This document shows, in pieces, positions 35,547-46,689 of a DNA stretch of 64,000 bases. A model generated the notes under the pieces. That model did no database searches, was not told the DNA's origin, and saw nothing but the letters and a program-made list of their open reading frames with translations. The position numbers were made by a program, and so were the translations under genes. The number at the start of each line of letters is the position of its first letter. Position 1 is the first letter of the stretch. The DNA comes from Proteus mirabilis ATCC 29906 (GTDB lineage Bacteria > Pseudomonadota > Gammaproteobacteria > Enterobacterales > Enterobacteriaceae). The DNA lies in NCBI RefSeq assembly GCF_000160755.1, contig NZ_GG668576.1, forward strand, positions 592,422 through 656,421, written 5' to 3'.

Positions 35547-35798
35547 ATGGAAAAGAAGTATGAATACCCTGCACCAGCTAACTATCCAGATGTAGTGAAT
35601 ACCGATAAAGGGATTGAAAAGTTAATTACAAAATCAAACCTTGAAGCACTTTTAACAAAAATGGGAGAAGATGGTCATGACGTATCAGCTCCACTTGTAG
35701 AACTGATAGCAATGAGAAACTTTATAGTTCAAAAGATGAGAGGCAATAAAAATATAATACCGTTGGTGGAATGTATTTTAGCTGAATTAAAGAAATGA
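35547..35798 (+). CDS. Small plus-strand phage protein, possible moron
   Basis: I do not recognise this 83-residue protein. It is soluble, charged and helix-prone (EKLITKSNLEALLTKMGEDGH, LVELIAMRNFIVQKM). It is read opposite to the late operon, between the tailspike and a membrane-protein gene, with its own ribosome site (GAGGAC) and a hairpin at the end. These features suit a moron expressed in the lysogen. The start is at 35547; the reading frame opens at 35532 without a ribosome site. Confidence 0.6.
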   Translation: MEKKYEYPAPANYPDVVNTDKGIEKLITKSNLEALLTKMGEDGHDVSAPLVELIAMRNFIVQKMRGNKNIIPLVECILAELKK

Positions 35799-35805
35799 GA
35801 ACAAT

Positions 35806-35823
35806 GCACCGCTTAAGCGGTGC
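35806..35823. terminator. Palindrome between convergent genes
   Basis: GCACCGCTTAAGCGGTGC is an 18-nt perfect palindrome after the plus-strand gene, at the stop codon of the minus-strand membrane gene. The following run is TATTTATATA, so termination may be partial. Confidence 0.6.
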
Positions 35824-36122
35824 TATTTATATATTTCGTTAATAAAATCACTTTTTGATTCTTTATATTTCTTACCAAAAAGACTTTTACAAGCATCATC
35901 CATTACCAACTCTGCTTTTTTGAGCTTGTCTTTACAGTGAAAAAAGTACAAACATAAGCCTATTGTCACAAAAACAAATAATATAGTTCCGCCACGTGGA
36001 AAGATAAAGCTCATAAATACACCAAAAATACAGGCAATAAGAATATATTTTGCTGTATTATAACTAAGCATTGCATCATCATAATCTTTCTGTATTTTTA
36101 ATAACTTATCTTTATTCCACAT
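35823..36122 (-). CDS. Small two-TM phage membrane protein
   Basis: The 99-residue protein has two adjacent hydrophobic segments (YILIACIFGVFMSFIFP and ILFVFVTIGLCLYFF) between charged, helical ends. It follows the 1127-residue virion protein by 10 bp, so it belongs to the late operon. Superinfection exclusion or a virion/membrane accessory role is possible; nothing in the sequence decides this. Confidence 0.6.
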   Translation of the reverse strand: MWNKDKLLKIQKDYDDAMLSYNTAKYILIACIFGVFMSFIFPRGGTILFVFVTIGLCLYFFHCKDKLKKAELVMDDACKSLFGKKYKESKSDFINEIYK

Positions 36123-36132
36123 GGCGTTTACT

Positions 36133-39100
36133 CTATTTCATCTGCTCCTCAACCTGATTCAATAATGGTGACAAATAAAACAAGTTTTGGAAAGGTAATA
36201 GTTTTCGTACAGATCGCACTTCTCTATCATCAAACTCACCGTTTAATACACCTGATGTGATGTTTTTAATATCACCACCGAGATCAAATGTAGGGCCTAA
36301 TAATGCACCAATCCCGTTACGGCTTTGATAACGTGATGCTGGTGGCCCACCAAACATAGCACTCATACCATAAGTACCACCGCTAAGGTTTTCCAATACG
36401 TTATTAGGCTCACCCAACCATCCCATCATTCCTGACCAGTCTAACCCTTCTTTTACTAAGTTAGCTGGTTCGGTATTAATATCTCGTCCTGCCATTTTAG
36501 CCTTGAGGACATAGACTAGGGATCCAAGTGCTACCTGAAGCAATGCTCCATAGTAAAATGATGCATCACCTGATTGTATGCCTGATACCAACGCTCTATT
36601 GTGAGTAGCAAAGAAGAAGGTTTTAAACTGCATCACAATCTTACCTAGTTCACTGCTCATCATTAATGGTGTATCACCAATGCCCGGTGTGATAACCGTG
36701 GTTCTTACGTCTTTTAATACTGCCGCTTGGAAAGTTTCACGCACAACACGATCATCCCATAAGTGGCTATGTCCTGTTAACATGCCGTCTAAATCTTCAC
36801 CGTGTCGCTTAAACTGATCTGCTATACGCTTTAGCATTGATTCATCGATACCAATATGAGCGAGTTTCTTTATTTCTCGTTTACTTAACGAACCACCAGC
36901 ATCTAAAGTGTTTGCTGCTTTCAGTACCTTAGATTGAGTAATAAGCCCAGACCACATTTTCATCGTGTCTGTATATTGGTTCATTAATGTAAAGTTACCA
37001 AATTTCTGTGACGACCATTGTAAGCCACGTTCTAAATAGCTACGCCTACTGTATGGATCGCTAAGGTCAGCAATCACCTTAGAGCGACTGGATAATACAT
37101 ATTCAAGACCAATACCCATTTCACGTAAATCAGCTTTAGCAATACGCATAGCACCAATATCAGTTAACATCTTACTCAATGGTTTTAACGCACTACGTAA
37201 ACCGTGTTGCATAATCGGACGAGCCATATCAGGCAACGATGATATTGTCATGCCACCTAATAAACGTAAGAAATTAACGTGACGAGCCACACGACCAGCA
37301 CGAACAAAAAAACTAGAGGGATCTTTAGGTGCTCCGTAGGTTCCTAATAGACGGTCACGCATAGCACGAATATCACGTAAATCAGCCTCTCTTCTCGCTT
37401 CTAATCGGCTACGTTCTTTAGGTGTGGTTGCATCAGCAATAAGTTGGTTGTATTCCTCTGTAATCGCTTTGATTTGATTATCCATATCAACACGACCAAA
37501 TTTCGCCGTGAGTTCAATTTCAGGCGCAACTTGGCGAATATAGTTTTCCATCACATAGTTAACATCTGATTCGAGATAGTCTTTAATACGTTCATCAGGA
37601 ATGTTAAGCGTTCTATCTTTTGTAAAACCAGCACGTTTAACTAACCCATCAGGGATCAGTTCACTGGGTACAATGCCAGACGGGGCACCAATAATTTTAT
37701 TAATGATATCATCTGCTGCCGCATCTAACTCTTCGCGCTCTAAAGGTGTCAGGCGATTTAATGCTGATTGTCTAATTCTGTCATGGCGAGTTAATGAATT
37801 TGCAGTTCGTGTTAAACGACGATGTTCATTTCTAAACTTGCGAGGGTTATCAAGAATATCAACACTACGTTGTAATGCAGGTAATTTATTCTCAGCATCA
37901 TTAATACGTTGTAACTTTCTTTGTAATGTTGCCTGTCTTCTTGTTTGTGTTTTATTTAGCTTAGTAAGGTTAGAAAGTGAATTTAGCTCAACTTCTACCG
38001 CGTTCTTTTCATTAATTATTTTTTGATATTTATTAATATCATCCATCAACAAAGACTTTTTACCCGACCAACTCTCAGCCTCTTTAATCTCAAGCCCTAA
38101 ACGTTCAGCTTGTGGTGATGCATTGCGTGCTTTATCAATACCGATTTCAGCACGATCAAGGCTACCTTTGGCTTTATTTATCGAGGTTTGATTAATCTCT
38201 TCTAGCCAGTCAGCAATGATTTTCTTAAATTCAGTACGATCATTTAAAATTTTGTCGAATTTATAAATACGAGGGAAGTAGCTTTGTGCTGTTGTCACCT
38301 TTACACCTTCACGTAAGATCCCTAATTCAACCATTCTATCTTTGGTTACTTCGACAATAGGTCTAATAGAACGTGCCGCCTCTGCCACTTGTGGTATCGC
38401 ATGAGTATCACCATTGCGCATAGCATCACCAACAGCTTCACTAAATTGGTAATAATTCATATCACGGCCACCAGATTGACGATATTGTTTAAAGTGGTCT
38501 TTCGTTGATTCTACTTGTTTATAAACGAGAGTTTCATAACCTCTCACTTTTGTTTCAACAGCGGTAAATGTCGCAATACCTTCTTCATTTTTAGCAAAGG
38601 TAAAGTTATTTTCTGTGAGTTGTTGGTTAATTTGGCGCGCTGTTTTAGAGGGGGATTGAGCAACACGGCCAACAGGGCTAACATTCATCGTACGATTAAT
38701 AAATGATGGCCCTTTTAAGGTTTCTTGTTCTAATGTGGTGTTAGGTACTTCCATTGCACCAATACTAGAATTATCAGGAATATTATTTGGAATATTTTGT
38801 TGCCCTGATTGTTGTTCTCCAATTAAATCATTTCTTACTTTTGTTACCAATTCACCACGGTTTTTTACTAACTGTGCGGCTGAACCTAGGGTTCCACCGA
38901 TCATGGCGTCAAGTGTAATGTTAATTGCACTTTCAGTTAATGTTCGTGTTTCTTGGGTACTATGCAATGCCATTTCAGAAGCTACACCACCAGCGATATT
39001 TGCCAATGCAAACTTACCTGCAGTTGTGGCCACACTGCCACCTTTTACAATGGCTCCCCCTGGTATCATCATTGCAGCAACATTAATTGGATCAATAACC

Positions 39101-39516
39101 CCCATAGCAATACTACTCACAACACCAGCACCGCCAGCATCTGCTAACATTTGCTTATCGTTACGCTCACGATCAATACGTTGTTTTATTGCAGCGGTTT
39201 CTTGAGGAGAGTTTGAATGAATAAAGGCATCGGCATAGTCTTCATAGCCTGAAAGCGTTAATTCATCTTCAAATGGGTTATAGCCTTCTACATCTTCAAA
39301 TTGATTAAAAGGTGCAGTAGCAATCAAGCTACCCACTGAGTTATCGATACGAAACGCCGCATCACGTAATTCTTTAGTTTGCCGTCTATCATCAAGCGGA
39401 TTAATAGGGTCATACCAAGACGGTGAAACATTATCACCGTAAGTAGGTTCTGTTTGCTGAACAGCATGAATATCCGCAGATAAAATATCATCAGGTTGTT
39501 GTTCGTAAATAGGCAT
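36133..39516 (-). CDS. Large internal virion/DNA-ejection protein
   Basis: The 1127-residue protein is in the position of the gp15/gp16-type internal proteins of T7-like podoviruses. It has hydrophobic segments near residues 130-180 (GVVSSIAMGVIDPINVAAMMI) and long charged coiled-coil-rich stretches around residues 430-600. The C-terminal half includes segments that resemble membrane-interacting helices (FFFATHNRALVSGIQ). Such proteins form the ejection channel in the cell wall. Its start codon overlaps the stop of the 1027-residue gene by 1 bp. A precise family name cannot be given from sequence alone. Confidence 0.72.
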   Translation of the reverse strand: MPIYEQQPDDILSADIHAVQQTEPTYGDNVSPSWYDPINPLDDRRQTKELRDAAFRIDNSVGSLIATAPFNQFEDVEGYNPFEDELTLSGYEDYADAFIHSNSPQETAAIKQRIDRERNDKQMLADAGGAGVVSSIAMGVIDPINVAAMMIPGGAIVKGGSVATTAGKFALANIAGGVASEMALHSTQETRTLTESAINITLDAMIGGTLGSAAQLVKNRGELVTKVRNDLIGEQQSGQQNIPNNIPDNSSIGAMEVPNTTLEQETLKGPSFINRTMNVSPVGRVAQSPSKTARQINQQLTENNFTFAKNEEGIATFTAVETKVRGYETLVYKQVESTKDHFKQYRQSGGRDMNYYQFSEAVGDAMRNGDTHAIPQVAEAARSIRPIVEVTKDRMVELGILREGVKVTTAQSYFPRIYKFDKILNDRTEFKKIIADWLEEINQTSINKAKGSLDRAEIGIDKARNASPQAERLGLEIKEAESWSGKKSLLMDDINKYQKIINEKNAVEVELNSLSNLTKLNKTQTRRQATLQRKLQRINDAENKLPALQRSVDILDNPRKFRNEHRRLTRTANSLTRHDRIRQSALNRLTPLEREELDAAADDIINKIIGAPSGIVPSELIPDGLVKRAGFTKDRTLNIPDERIKDYLESDVNYVMENYIRQVAPEIELTAKFGRVDMDNQIKAITEEYNQLIADATTPKERSRLEARREADLRDIRAMRDRLLGTYGAPKDPSSFFVRAGRVARHVNFLRLLGGMTISSLPDMARPIMQHGLRSALKPLSKMLTDIGAMRIAKADLREMGIGLEYVLSSRSKVIADLSDPYSRRSYLERGLQWSSQKFGNFTLMNQYTDTMKMWSGLITQSKVLKAANTLDAGGSLSKREIKKLAHIGIDESMLKRIADQFKRHGEDLDGMLTGHSHLWDDRVVRETFQAAVLKDVRTTVITPGIGDTPLMMSSELGKIVMQFKTFFFATHNRALVSGIQSGDASFYYGALLQVALGSLVYVLKAKMAGRDINTEPANLVKEGLDWSGMMGWLGEPNNVLENLSGGTYGMSAMFGGPPASRYQSRNGIGALLGPTFDLGGDIKNITSGVLNGEFDDREVRSVRKLLPFQNLFYLSPLLNQVEEQMK

Positions 39517-42500
39517 CAGTTTTTATCCCAAGAAAAATAATTATTGAATTTATTTACTCGCTCATTGTGAGCTTCTTTATATTGCTCACGGATATTTTGA
39601 CGACGTTCATCAAATTCTGAGCGTGATTTATCCAATGCTTCTTCTCGTTCCCTTTTATCCTGAGCTTCCTTAACGCTTTGTTGGCGTTTTTCCATTACCT
39701 CTTTATACATTGGTGATGATGACTGTTCTGGTTTAAAGCGAATAGGCAAGCCGTTATCTCCCGTGTATGGACGATAAATAGGGATATCATCACTACCGGT
39801 TTGTTTTATCATTATGCCGTAACTGTAGTCTCTGGGGGTCACTGCATCAGAGACAATAACAATATCAGTATCAGAAGAAGCGCCACCAAATGATTTAGAC
39901 ATTAATTGCTTTTTCTCTTCTTCCCATTGACCCGCGATCCAGTTTCCAGCACCTGATTCATTAATACCGTATACGGCTTCTGGTGCATAACGCATAACTT
40001 CTTCACTGCCATTGATATTAGATACCGCCCACGTTCTTTTAATTTGAGCGTTAGTCATTTTCTTGGCTAGTTCTGCATCACCGCCTGTTTCAGCAAAGTT
40101 AGCGTCATACAGTGTTTGATAGTCACGTAAGTAAGCGCCATTTTGAGTACCAGGCTTACTAACGCTTGGTGAAGAAAATGGTTTATACCAAGGGTAAAAA
40201 TCATTGATATTAGATTGCGCTGCTTTATCTCTATCCTTGATATATCCTTTATCCCTGATTTGAGAAGCGATCATTTGTTTAGTGCGTTCATCTTGTTCAA
40301 ATGTCGTCTTAAATGCAGTTTCTACCGCTTTATCATCAGGCATACCCGCACGACTTAAACTATATACTTTTGAGTAATATGCCATTGTGCTTGATGGAAT
40401 ATCAGTTGCTGATGCCGGATTGTTATCAAATATCTGCCCATACATTTTCGCGATAGGAAGAACAACTTCAGGATCTTTAGATGTTGCCCCCATATTCAAT
40501 ACAGACTTAACTTGTGATGGGATAATCCCTGTCCTTGCTGTAAGTTCGGCAACGGCATTTAAGCTATTATCATCACGTAAATTAAAGCTCTGCTGAATAT
40601 GTTTTTCAAAGTAATCATCTGCTGCCTGCTGATTATTCTTATCATTAGGATCAAGTGGAAAATTATTTTGAATGGAAAGCTGTAATCGGTTAGCTGCAAA
40701 CTGTTTATCTTGTTCCTTGATATTACCTTCAACGAACTTACCAAATTTCTCCCAACGTTGAATTTTGCTTTCGTAGTTTACCTCACCCGTTTGAGGTCTA
40801 ATTTGTGATAACAAAGCTTGCTGTGCTTGTGGAGACATCTCTTTAGCTGCTGACATAAAACCAGCATAACGCTTAGCTTCTTGCATATCAGCAGACATAG
40901 CCGAACCTTTGTCATAGCCAAACGCAGAGATTAATTCATCATGAGTAGGCGCATTAGGTGCTTCAAGCCCTCTTTCCCATGCTGCGTAAGAGTCCGCTAC
41001 ACGAGTACCGAGTTGTTGCTGTAACTCACCTTGTTTTTGCTTGCGTAGCTGTTCTGCTTGTCGTAAATATTTTGCTTGGTCAGCTTCATCTAAGGCATCG
41101 AAAGCAGCAGATCCGGTTAATAGTTTTGGTGCTTCTGATGTCGCTTGTAACTCAACAAAACCAAGTGCTGACTGTATGCCTGTTGCTATCTGCTCATCAG
41201 TGTAATTAACACGGTTACGCCCATTCTCTTTATACATTATCGCTGTCGATAAATGCGTTAAGGTATCTAAATTCGTTAAATCTAATGGTTGATTAGGTGC
41301 AACACCAAGGTAATCAGATACATACTCAATGTATGCTTGAGTATCATTATTATCTTCTGGTGGCGCCCAACGATTAATGATCTGCTCTGGTGTAACAAAA
41401 CCCTGTCGAGCATAAGAAAGTAGATTTTTACCTAATGCTCTAATACCGTGCTCAGGTGTGGCAAACTTAGCAAATGCACCATCATCACCGGTTTGCCCTA
41501 CCCATTTATTGCTAGATATACGAATATTACCAGGGTTGTTGTTTCTAACACCTCTTGTATCACCGTTACTAGGTGTATACATATTCTCTTGCTGTTTATG
41601 CAGATTATCAGCGTAAGCAGTAGCATCTTCAGGGTTATCAAAAATCCCTAAGTGCTTACCTGTTTGCTCGTATAACGCAATAGCTTCATCATCAGATAAC
41701 AGCTTGCCATCGTCACTTACGGTAGGTATCAGCACTTCACCATCATCGGTACCAATAGAAATCGTTCTTACTGTACTAATTGAGCCGTCTTCGTTTTTAA
41801 CTGTTGGCCTATTGAGTAAATTAATATTACCCTGTTGGGTCATTCCTTTAACTTTACCAACAGTACCACCATAGAACGCATTATTTCTGGTAGCACCACC
41901 AAGGCTTGAAGGTTCTCCATTTCGTTCTAAGAACCCCATATAATTAGCACCGAGTTGGTTTTCAATCGCTTTACGTGCAGTCGCTACTTTGAATTCTTGT
42001 TTCTTGGCGAGGATCTGCTCTTCCCCCCAGCCATGCGATAATCCAAACTCTTCTATTTGCTGAAACACTTGTTTATGTGCAGAAATATAAGCCTGATTAT
42101 CGCCGTACATTGATGCGGCAGACTCTGCATTTAATGTTAACGTTGATTGAAACTGGTCTTGTTCATAAGCTTTGATTTGCCCCATCTCATGACGATTCGC
42201 TTGTGATGCAAACTGAACACCCATTTCTTGCGCTTGTTGCATAAAGCTTTGTCGAACAATATCGTCAGGTAATGTTGATGATATTTCACCAGCATAATCA
42301 CGAAATGACTGCTCATACTCAGACGCTTTACCAATCGCATTCTTACCTTGCTGTGAAAGTAATCCATTTTGCGGATCGGTCATCAGTTCATTGGCTTTTT
42401 GTCGTAGCTGTAATGCGGCATCTTGCGCCAGTGCGACATTGGCCCTTTGTTTTGCTTCTGCAAACAAACCAACATATTGCTCACCAACACGACCAATGCC

Positions 42501-42599
42501 AGCGCCAAAAGCATCAGGCGATGATTGAACAGAAAACCCATTATTCGGTAACTGTTCAGGCATAACCGTTCTATTATCGTATGTAGGAACCTTTGGCAT
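39516..42599 (-). CDS. Large virion protein with internal peptidoglycan-hydrolase domain
   Basis: The 1027-residue protein carries, at residues about 350-465, the same RNNNPGN-type lytic domain as the phage endolysin: [19 protein letters not shown], then [21 protein letters not shown]. In T7 the corresponding role is played by the transglycosylase domain of gp16, which opens the wall for DNA entry. Other regions are helical and charged. A segment at about 243-340 ([18 protein letters not shown]) is a second, distinct domain. The 182-residue core protein follows upstream with only 2 bp between. Confidence 0.8.
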   Translation of the reverse strand: MPKVPTYDNRTVMPEQLPNNGFSVQSSPDAFGAGIGRVGEQYVGLFAEAKQRANVALAQDAALQLRQKANELMTDPQNGLLSQQGKNAIGKASEYEQSFRDYAGEISSTLPDDIVRQSFMQQAQEMGVQFASQANRHEMGQIKAYEQDQFQSTLTLNAESAASMYGDNQAYISAHKQVFQQIEEFGLSHGWGEEQILAKKQEFKVATARKAIENQLGANYMGFLERNGEPSSLGGATRNNAFYGGTVGKVKGMTQQGNINLLNRPTVKNEDGSISTVRTISIGTDDGEVLIPTVSDDGKLLSDDEAIALYEQTGKHLGIFDNPEDATAYADNLHKQQENMYTPSNGDTRGVRNNNPGNIRISSNKWVGQTGDDGAFAKFATPEHGIRALGKNLLSYARQGFVTPEQIINRWAPPEDNNDTQAYIEYVSDYLGVAPNQPLDLTNLDTLTHLSTAIMYKENGRNRVNYTDEQIATGIQSALGFVELQATSEAPKLLTGSAAFDALDEADQAKYLRQAEQLRKQKQGELQQQLGTRVADSYAAWERGLEAPNAPTHDELISAFGYDKGSAMSADMQEAKRYAGFMSAAKEMSPQAQQALLSQIRPQTGEVNYESKIQRWEKFGKFVEGNIKEQDKQFAANRLQLSIQNNFPLDPNDKNNQQAADDYFEKHIQQSFNLRDDNSLNAVAELTARTGIIPSQVKSVLNMGATSKDPEVVLPIAKMYGQIFDNNPASATDIPSSTMAYYSKVYSLSRAGMPDDKAVETAFKTTFEQDERTKQMIASQIRDKGYIKDRDKAAQSNINDFYPWYKPFSSPSVSKPGTQNGAYLRDYQTLYDANFAETGGDAELAKKMTNAQIKRTWAVSNINGSEEVMRYAPEAVYGINESGAGNWIAGQWEEEKKQLMSKSFGGASSDTDIVIVSDAVTPRDYSYGIMIKQTGSDDIPIYRPYTGDNGLPIRFKPEQSSSPMYKEVMEKRQQSVKEAQDKREREEALDKSRSEFDERRQNIREQYKEAHNERVNKFNNYFSWDKN

Positions 42600-42601
42600 A
42601 A

Positions 42602-43150
42602 TTAAAATCCTTTTGGTGCTTTAGCGAATGTTTTGCCGGCTTTCGCAGCACCTGAGCCACCACCACCGAACGGACTCCATGTACCACCAGCCAACTGATA
42701 CGCGCCATAAGCTTGAATAGGGGCTGTTAATAACGTTGTCATTGCACCCATATTGCCTGAGCGTCTTGCCATTTTTGCATTAAGGCGATCATTCTCAGCT
42801 TGCATACGATAGCCATACGCTTCACGAGAAGCGTTATTAACCATAGTTAACGCATCAAGCTCACCCATTGCAGCAGTATCACCTAAAATATCTAAAGCCC
42901 CAGCAGTGCTTAAATCAATGCCACTGGCTGACATTGTTGCTGCCTGTGTACCTGCTAATTGGCGAGTGCGTCTACGCTGTTCTTGTGCCTGAGCATTGCC
43001 TTTATTAATTGCATCAAGTGCAGCATCTTCATTAATTTTGGCGTTTTGATTAGCCACTGATGCTTGAAATTTACCATCGGTATATTGTCCGTATGCTTGC
43101 AATGCAGAAGTACCAATTACTGCTGCCGCTAATGTTGTTGGTTCACACAT
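42602..43150 (-). CDS. Small virion core protein, T7 gp14-like
   Basis: The 182-residue protein is Ala/Gly-rich, with a coiled-coil middle ([21 protein letters not shown]) and a hydrophobic N-terminal helix ([18 protein letters not shown]). Position between the tail-tube and the large virion proteins and its composition resemble T7 gp14-type internal proteins. It overlaps the previous gene by 1 bp. Confidence 0.65.
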   Translation of the reverse strand: MCEPTTLAAAVIGTSALQAYGQYTDGKFQASVANQNAKINEDAALDAINKGNAQAQEQRRRTRQLAGTQAATMSASGIDLSTAGALDILGDTAAMGELDALTMVNNASREAYGYRMQAENDRLNAKMARRSGNMGAMTTLLTAPIQAYGAYQLAGGTWSPFGGGGSGAAKAGKTFAKAPKGF

Positions 43151-43620
43151 TATTTAGCCCTCAATGTAAAACGATGGAAAGGTAACTGAAGTAAACCTGT
43201 TGGCTTTGCTTCTTCAATCTGAAACCCCAACCAATGGAGCCAAGCCTTAGCAATATGATTACGTTCATCGACATAATTCATCAGTGTTGGGTATTGCCCT
43301 AACATCTGTTTTAAGATGGGTTTACAGCGCCGTAGAAAAGTTTTCTGGTGTTGCTCTAATAAATCAGTCCCCACTAGCCAAGGGATACCTAAACCAGTAA
43401 GTAATGAGCCAGAAGCAACACCAAAAATAGTCACCACCTCATCATTAATAATGCCGACATAGGCTTTAGTAGAAACAGATAAGCCATGTCGTAATACCTG
43501 CTCAGGTGTTTGCATTGACATAGCGTAGAACTCATCAACATCAGCTTGTCTTACATGTGGTAATAAACGAACAATATGTTCATGAGTAGCAGGAATAATT
43601 TGTACATGATGTTTTTTCAT
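43150..43620 (-). CDS. Phage Gp13-family (T7 gp13-like) protein with GNAT-like fold
   Basis: This 156-residue protein resembles the T7 gp13 family (IIPATHEHIVRLLPHVRQADVDEFYAM, then GIINDEVVTIFGVASGSLLTGLGIPWLVG), which has an acetyltransferase-like fold and is needed for virion assembly. I start it at 43620 because that ATG directly follows the stop of the tail-tube B gene and has GGTGG upstream; a longer start at 43641 would overlap that gene. Confidence 0.72.
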   Translation of the reverse strand: MKKHHVQIIPATHEHIVRLLPHVRQADVDEFYAMSMQTPEQVLRHGLSVSTKAYVGIINDEVVTIFGVASGSLLTGLGIPWLVGTDLLEQHQKTFLRRCKPILKQMLGQYPTLMNYVDERNHIAKAWLHWLGFQIEEAKPTGLLQLPFHRFTLRAK

Positions 43621-43621
43621 A

Positions 43622-46084
43622 TCAGAAACCACCAGCATCAATACGCGGAATAACAGAGAGCACCGCTAACGGTAACGGATCAACCTGTCTAATAAAGACA
43701 CGTCCGTTTTTGCTCCAATCTGCATCTAAATTAATTTCAACAATGCCTGTGGCATCATCAACAGGATTGTCGTAAAACTCGAATTGACGTTGAGGATACT
43801 CATATAGCCGTTCTTTTTCAGTACCAGCCCAAATACCCCGACTACTATTTACAATTAAGCTGGCAACCTTAATAAGCTTCTTCTTATCAAGTAATGTTTC
43901 TTGCCCATTGATATGGATATCAAGCGTTTCTAATTCGCTGGTAATAGGTAATCCGATATGTACTACGGCTGATGGCGTATCAATTTCCACTGTACCATTG
44001 GTGACAATGGCCTGCGGTGAAACATTAGCATCGGAAAGAATATTAACTGTCTTACCTTCAAGATGATTTAAGCCAGCAAAGCGATAGCGGGCTATGCTCC
44101 ATTCAGTAGTGGGCGTATTTTGTAATACTGGTGGAATATTGCGATTAGCAGAAATAACCACTTGATTTTCAGATACATATTGAACAATCTTACAGCGAAG
44201 CTCTTTATGTTCATTATCTTCAAAATAAGGAATATTGACGGCACTACCAATATCAGAAGCACTAAAGACCGGATCACCTGAAATCACTAATGGATAGTTT
44301 TCTTGATAGTTCCACTCACCCGCTCCACCAGTGATGGTTGCTGTTTTTGATATATCAGTATTTCTACCGTCATAACTTAAGCCAGAATCCACAAAGAAAG
44401 CATCTTCTGTACGAGTAAATAAACGGCTGGCTAATCGTTCTACATACCGAACCTGTTTACCGTTTACTGTGCGCTGAACAATAAAATAAGCTGAATCTTC
44501 ATTGCCTTCACTGATCGAACACGTTGACTCAAATTTCCCTTCTGTCGATTGTGGCGCCCATGCAAAAACTTGTTGTTCTCTTAAATAGGTTAAAGCCAGC
44601 ATTAACCCATCGTCACGTATGCACCATGCAATAGAATATGGAACCGTAGTAAATGACCAATCAACAATACGGTGGCGTTGAAATAGGTGATTTGCCAACA
44701 TAGTTAAGTCAGTGCCTTGATACCCATCCACATCAAAGGAATACGATAAATCACGCACAGCACTGCCTTTCTCTTGTATATAAAGCGCAATGTTCGCAAC
44801 AGAGATTGGAGGTAAATCACTTGAACCGTTAGCCCCTTGTGATGACATTGAAAAACTGGAAGGTGTAAGTACTTTATTCTGATCGCCTGTGATTTGATAT
44901 TCACCACCAGAGGTCAATGCCACCAGCGAACCGACATCGATCAAATGGCGAATTTCATTTACTTGACGACCTGCATACGTGTAGATAATGCGATCATCAT
45001 CTTGGATAGGGTTGTTGCGTCCAAAGTCTTTATAGTCACCGCTACGACTGGCCCATATCGTTTGTGGATAGGCACGAGAGCCGGCAAAGAATAAACGTTG
45101 TTGGTAATAAACAACGGTGCTTGGATAACCATCAACATCATTCCACACTGCACGCGCCCATTTATGGCTTGCATTATCTTCACCAACGGCATTGGATGGA
45201 ATATAAGAGAGCACCTTTCCTGTGGCTGTTTTGCCATCTTCACTAACAGTTTCAATTTTTACGATACCAAAACCACTATGCAAATATTCCCACTGGATCC
45301 CTGTATCACCACCCCAACCATCCCAACTCATTCCTTCCGTGTGAGAAGGTCTTAGTGTTCCTGTTTTACCGCCACTATTGGCACGATAATAGTTACTGTC
45401 AGCACGGCGTTGATCATTAAGGTTGGTTGTTTTATCTGTTTCCCATACAGGAACCGCATCAATATCACGTTGCTCTAAATAGAACTGTTTACCTATTTGC
45501 TCGCTACCAAAAATATCATGCGTAGACGTTAACGTAATTTGCCCTGTGCTTGCACTGGCATAGACTTTCATTGCCTTATCGGTATTGATATCTTCAAAGG
45601 GGCCGTTCTTGGTTTCAACGGAGACTAACTTCCAATCATCATGATCGTAACGCTGTAACTCCATTGGTGGATAATCAGTATGAACAATCGTCATAACATC
45701 GGCTGATTGCGTATACTTCAAATCAAATAAATCAGCTTCTTTATAAGGTGTCGCTAATTCAAACACTTCGCCTTTATGTTCACCATCAGCATAGAGAACC
45801 TGCCCACCATCTTTAAACACGCGAATATAACGATCACCAAACTCTAACGCATAGGTTTGTACGGTGCTGAATTGGAAAGGAATAAGGCGAGACTTCTTAT
45901 TTTGATACTTTGTTTCAGCAATAAATCGTGTGCCTGGTCTATTCTCAACGCCACCATATTGACGAACAATAAAGTTATGGCACTTGCGCAGTGCAGTTGA
46001 ATACTTCGCAAGATCAACACGACCATATAGGCTTGGTGCAATTTCACCGCCTGAAAAACTAGGTTGAATAAGACTAAATGACAT
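43622..46084 (-). CDS. Tail tubular protein B-like (nozzle)
   Basis: The 820-residue protein begins SFSLIQPSFSGGEIAPSLYGRVDLAKY and continues with VRQYGGVENRPGTRFIAETKY, a pattern typical of podovirus tail tubular protein B. It forms the distal tail tube. The gene is preceded by tail tube A with a 1-bp overlap and followed at once by the gp13-like gene. Confidence 0.85.
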   Translation of the reverse strand: MSFSLIQPSFSGGEIAPSLYGRVDLAKYSTALRKCHNFIVRQYGGVENRPGTRFIAETKYQNKKSRLIPFQFSTVQTYALEFGDRYIRVFKDGGQVLYADGEHKGEVFELATPYKEADLFDLKYTQSADVMTIVHTDYPPMELQRYDHDDWKLVSVETKNGPFEDINTDKAMKVYASASTGQITLTSTHDIFGSEQIGKQFYLEQRDIDAVPVWETDKTTNLNDQRRADSNYYRANSGGKTGTLRPSHTEGMSWDGWGGDTGIQWEYLHSGFGIVKIETVSEDGKTATGKVLSYIPSNAVGEDNASHKWARAVWNDVDGYPSTVVYYQQRLFFAGSRAYPQTIWASRSGDYKDFGRNNPIQDDDRIIYTYAGRQVNEIRHLIDVGSLVALTSGGEYQITGDQNKVLTPSSFSMSSQGANGSSDLPPISVANIALYIQEKGSAVRDLSYSFDVDGYQGTDLTMLANHLFQRHRIVDWSFTTVPYSIAWCIRDDGLMLALTYLREQQVFAWAPQSTEGKFESTCSISEGNEDSAYFIVQRTVNGKQVRYVERLASRLFTRTEDAFFVDSGLSYDGRNTDISKTATITGGAGEWNYQENYPLVISGDPVFSASDIGSAVNIPYFEDNEHKELRCKIVQYVSENQVVISANRNIPPVLQNTPTTEWSIARYRFAGLNHLEGKTVNILSDANVSPQAIVTNGTVEIDTPSAVVHIGLPITSELETLDIHINGQETLLDKKKLIKVASLIVNSSRGIWAGTEKERLYEYPQRQFEFYDNPVDDATGIVEINLDADWSKNGRVFIRQVDPLPLAVLSVIPRIDAGGF

Positions 46085-46689
46085 TATGACAACCTCGCTT
46101 GTGTGAATTCATCCATATAATCAGTTGGCTCTGCTGACTCACTTAATGAATGTGCGGCCGCGCTTTTAATAACACCTTGATAAATTTGTAGTGCTTCACC
46201 ACCAATACCCGCATTTGATGCCAATGGACGAGCCAATTCAGCCGCTAAACGCCATGCAAGCGCATCTTTAAATAACGCATCAAACATATTTACGTCAGTA
46301 ATACGTGCAACATATTCAAGCCATGCACTAGGGTGATCAGTAAAAATTAATCGACCAGTACCGTTTTCATCTGAACCAACATGAAAATGGATTGCCGTAT
46401 CTGGTCTACGGTACTTTTGATGAGGTTCGACAATACCAATGGCTTTTAGGCAATCATTAGGATAACGATAGGCATACGCCCAATTAGGTGGGGGATTATT
46501 TGTATTGGCTAATGCCACCTTTTTAGTCGCAAAGTTCCAAGGAAAATCGGCAAGCACACTATCACGGCATTGCGCATAATGAAGGTTACATTGAACGGCT
46601 TCTTTGCTGGCTTCAGTCATGCTATTAATTGAACGACTATTACCAATGCGACTTAATGCAATATTGCAAATTTCAATTTCTGAGGCCAT
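46084..46689 (-). CDS. Tail tubular protein A-like (adaptor)
   Basis: The 201-residue protein has the tail tube A pattern: SEIEICNIALSRIGNSRSINSM near the N-terminus and LHYAQCRDSVLADFPWNFATKK. It sits between the portal and the nozzle in podovirus tails. It overlaps the downstream and upstream genes by 1 bp each. Confidence 0.83.
   Translation of the reverse strand: MASEIEICNIALSRIGNSRSINSMTEASKEAVQCNLHYAQCRDSVLADFPWNFATKKVALANTNNPPPNWAYAYRYPNDCLKAIGIVEPHQKYRRPDTAIHFHVGSDENGTGRLIFTDHPSAWLEYVARITDVNMFDALFKDALAWRLAAELARPLASNAGIGGEALQIYQGVIKSAAAHSLSESAEPTDYMDEFTQARLS

Noticed and set aside
32992..36133. Diversity-generating retroelement as in phage BPP-1
   Set aside because: The head genes resemble BPP-1, but there is no reverse transcriptase, no accessory gene and no repeat of the tailspike end in the window.
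38735..39205. Plus-strand ORF of 156 codons opposite the 1127-residue virion gene
   Set aside because: It lies wholly within the minus-strand gene, has no ribosome site, and is hydrophobic only because it is the complement of that gene's codons. Several other such shadows were set aside for the same reason.
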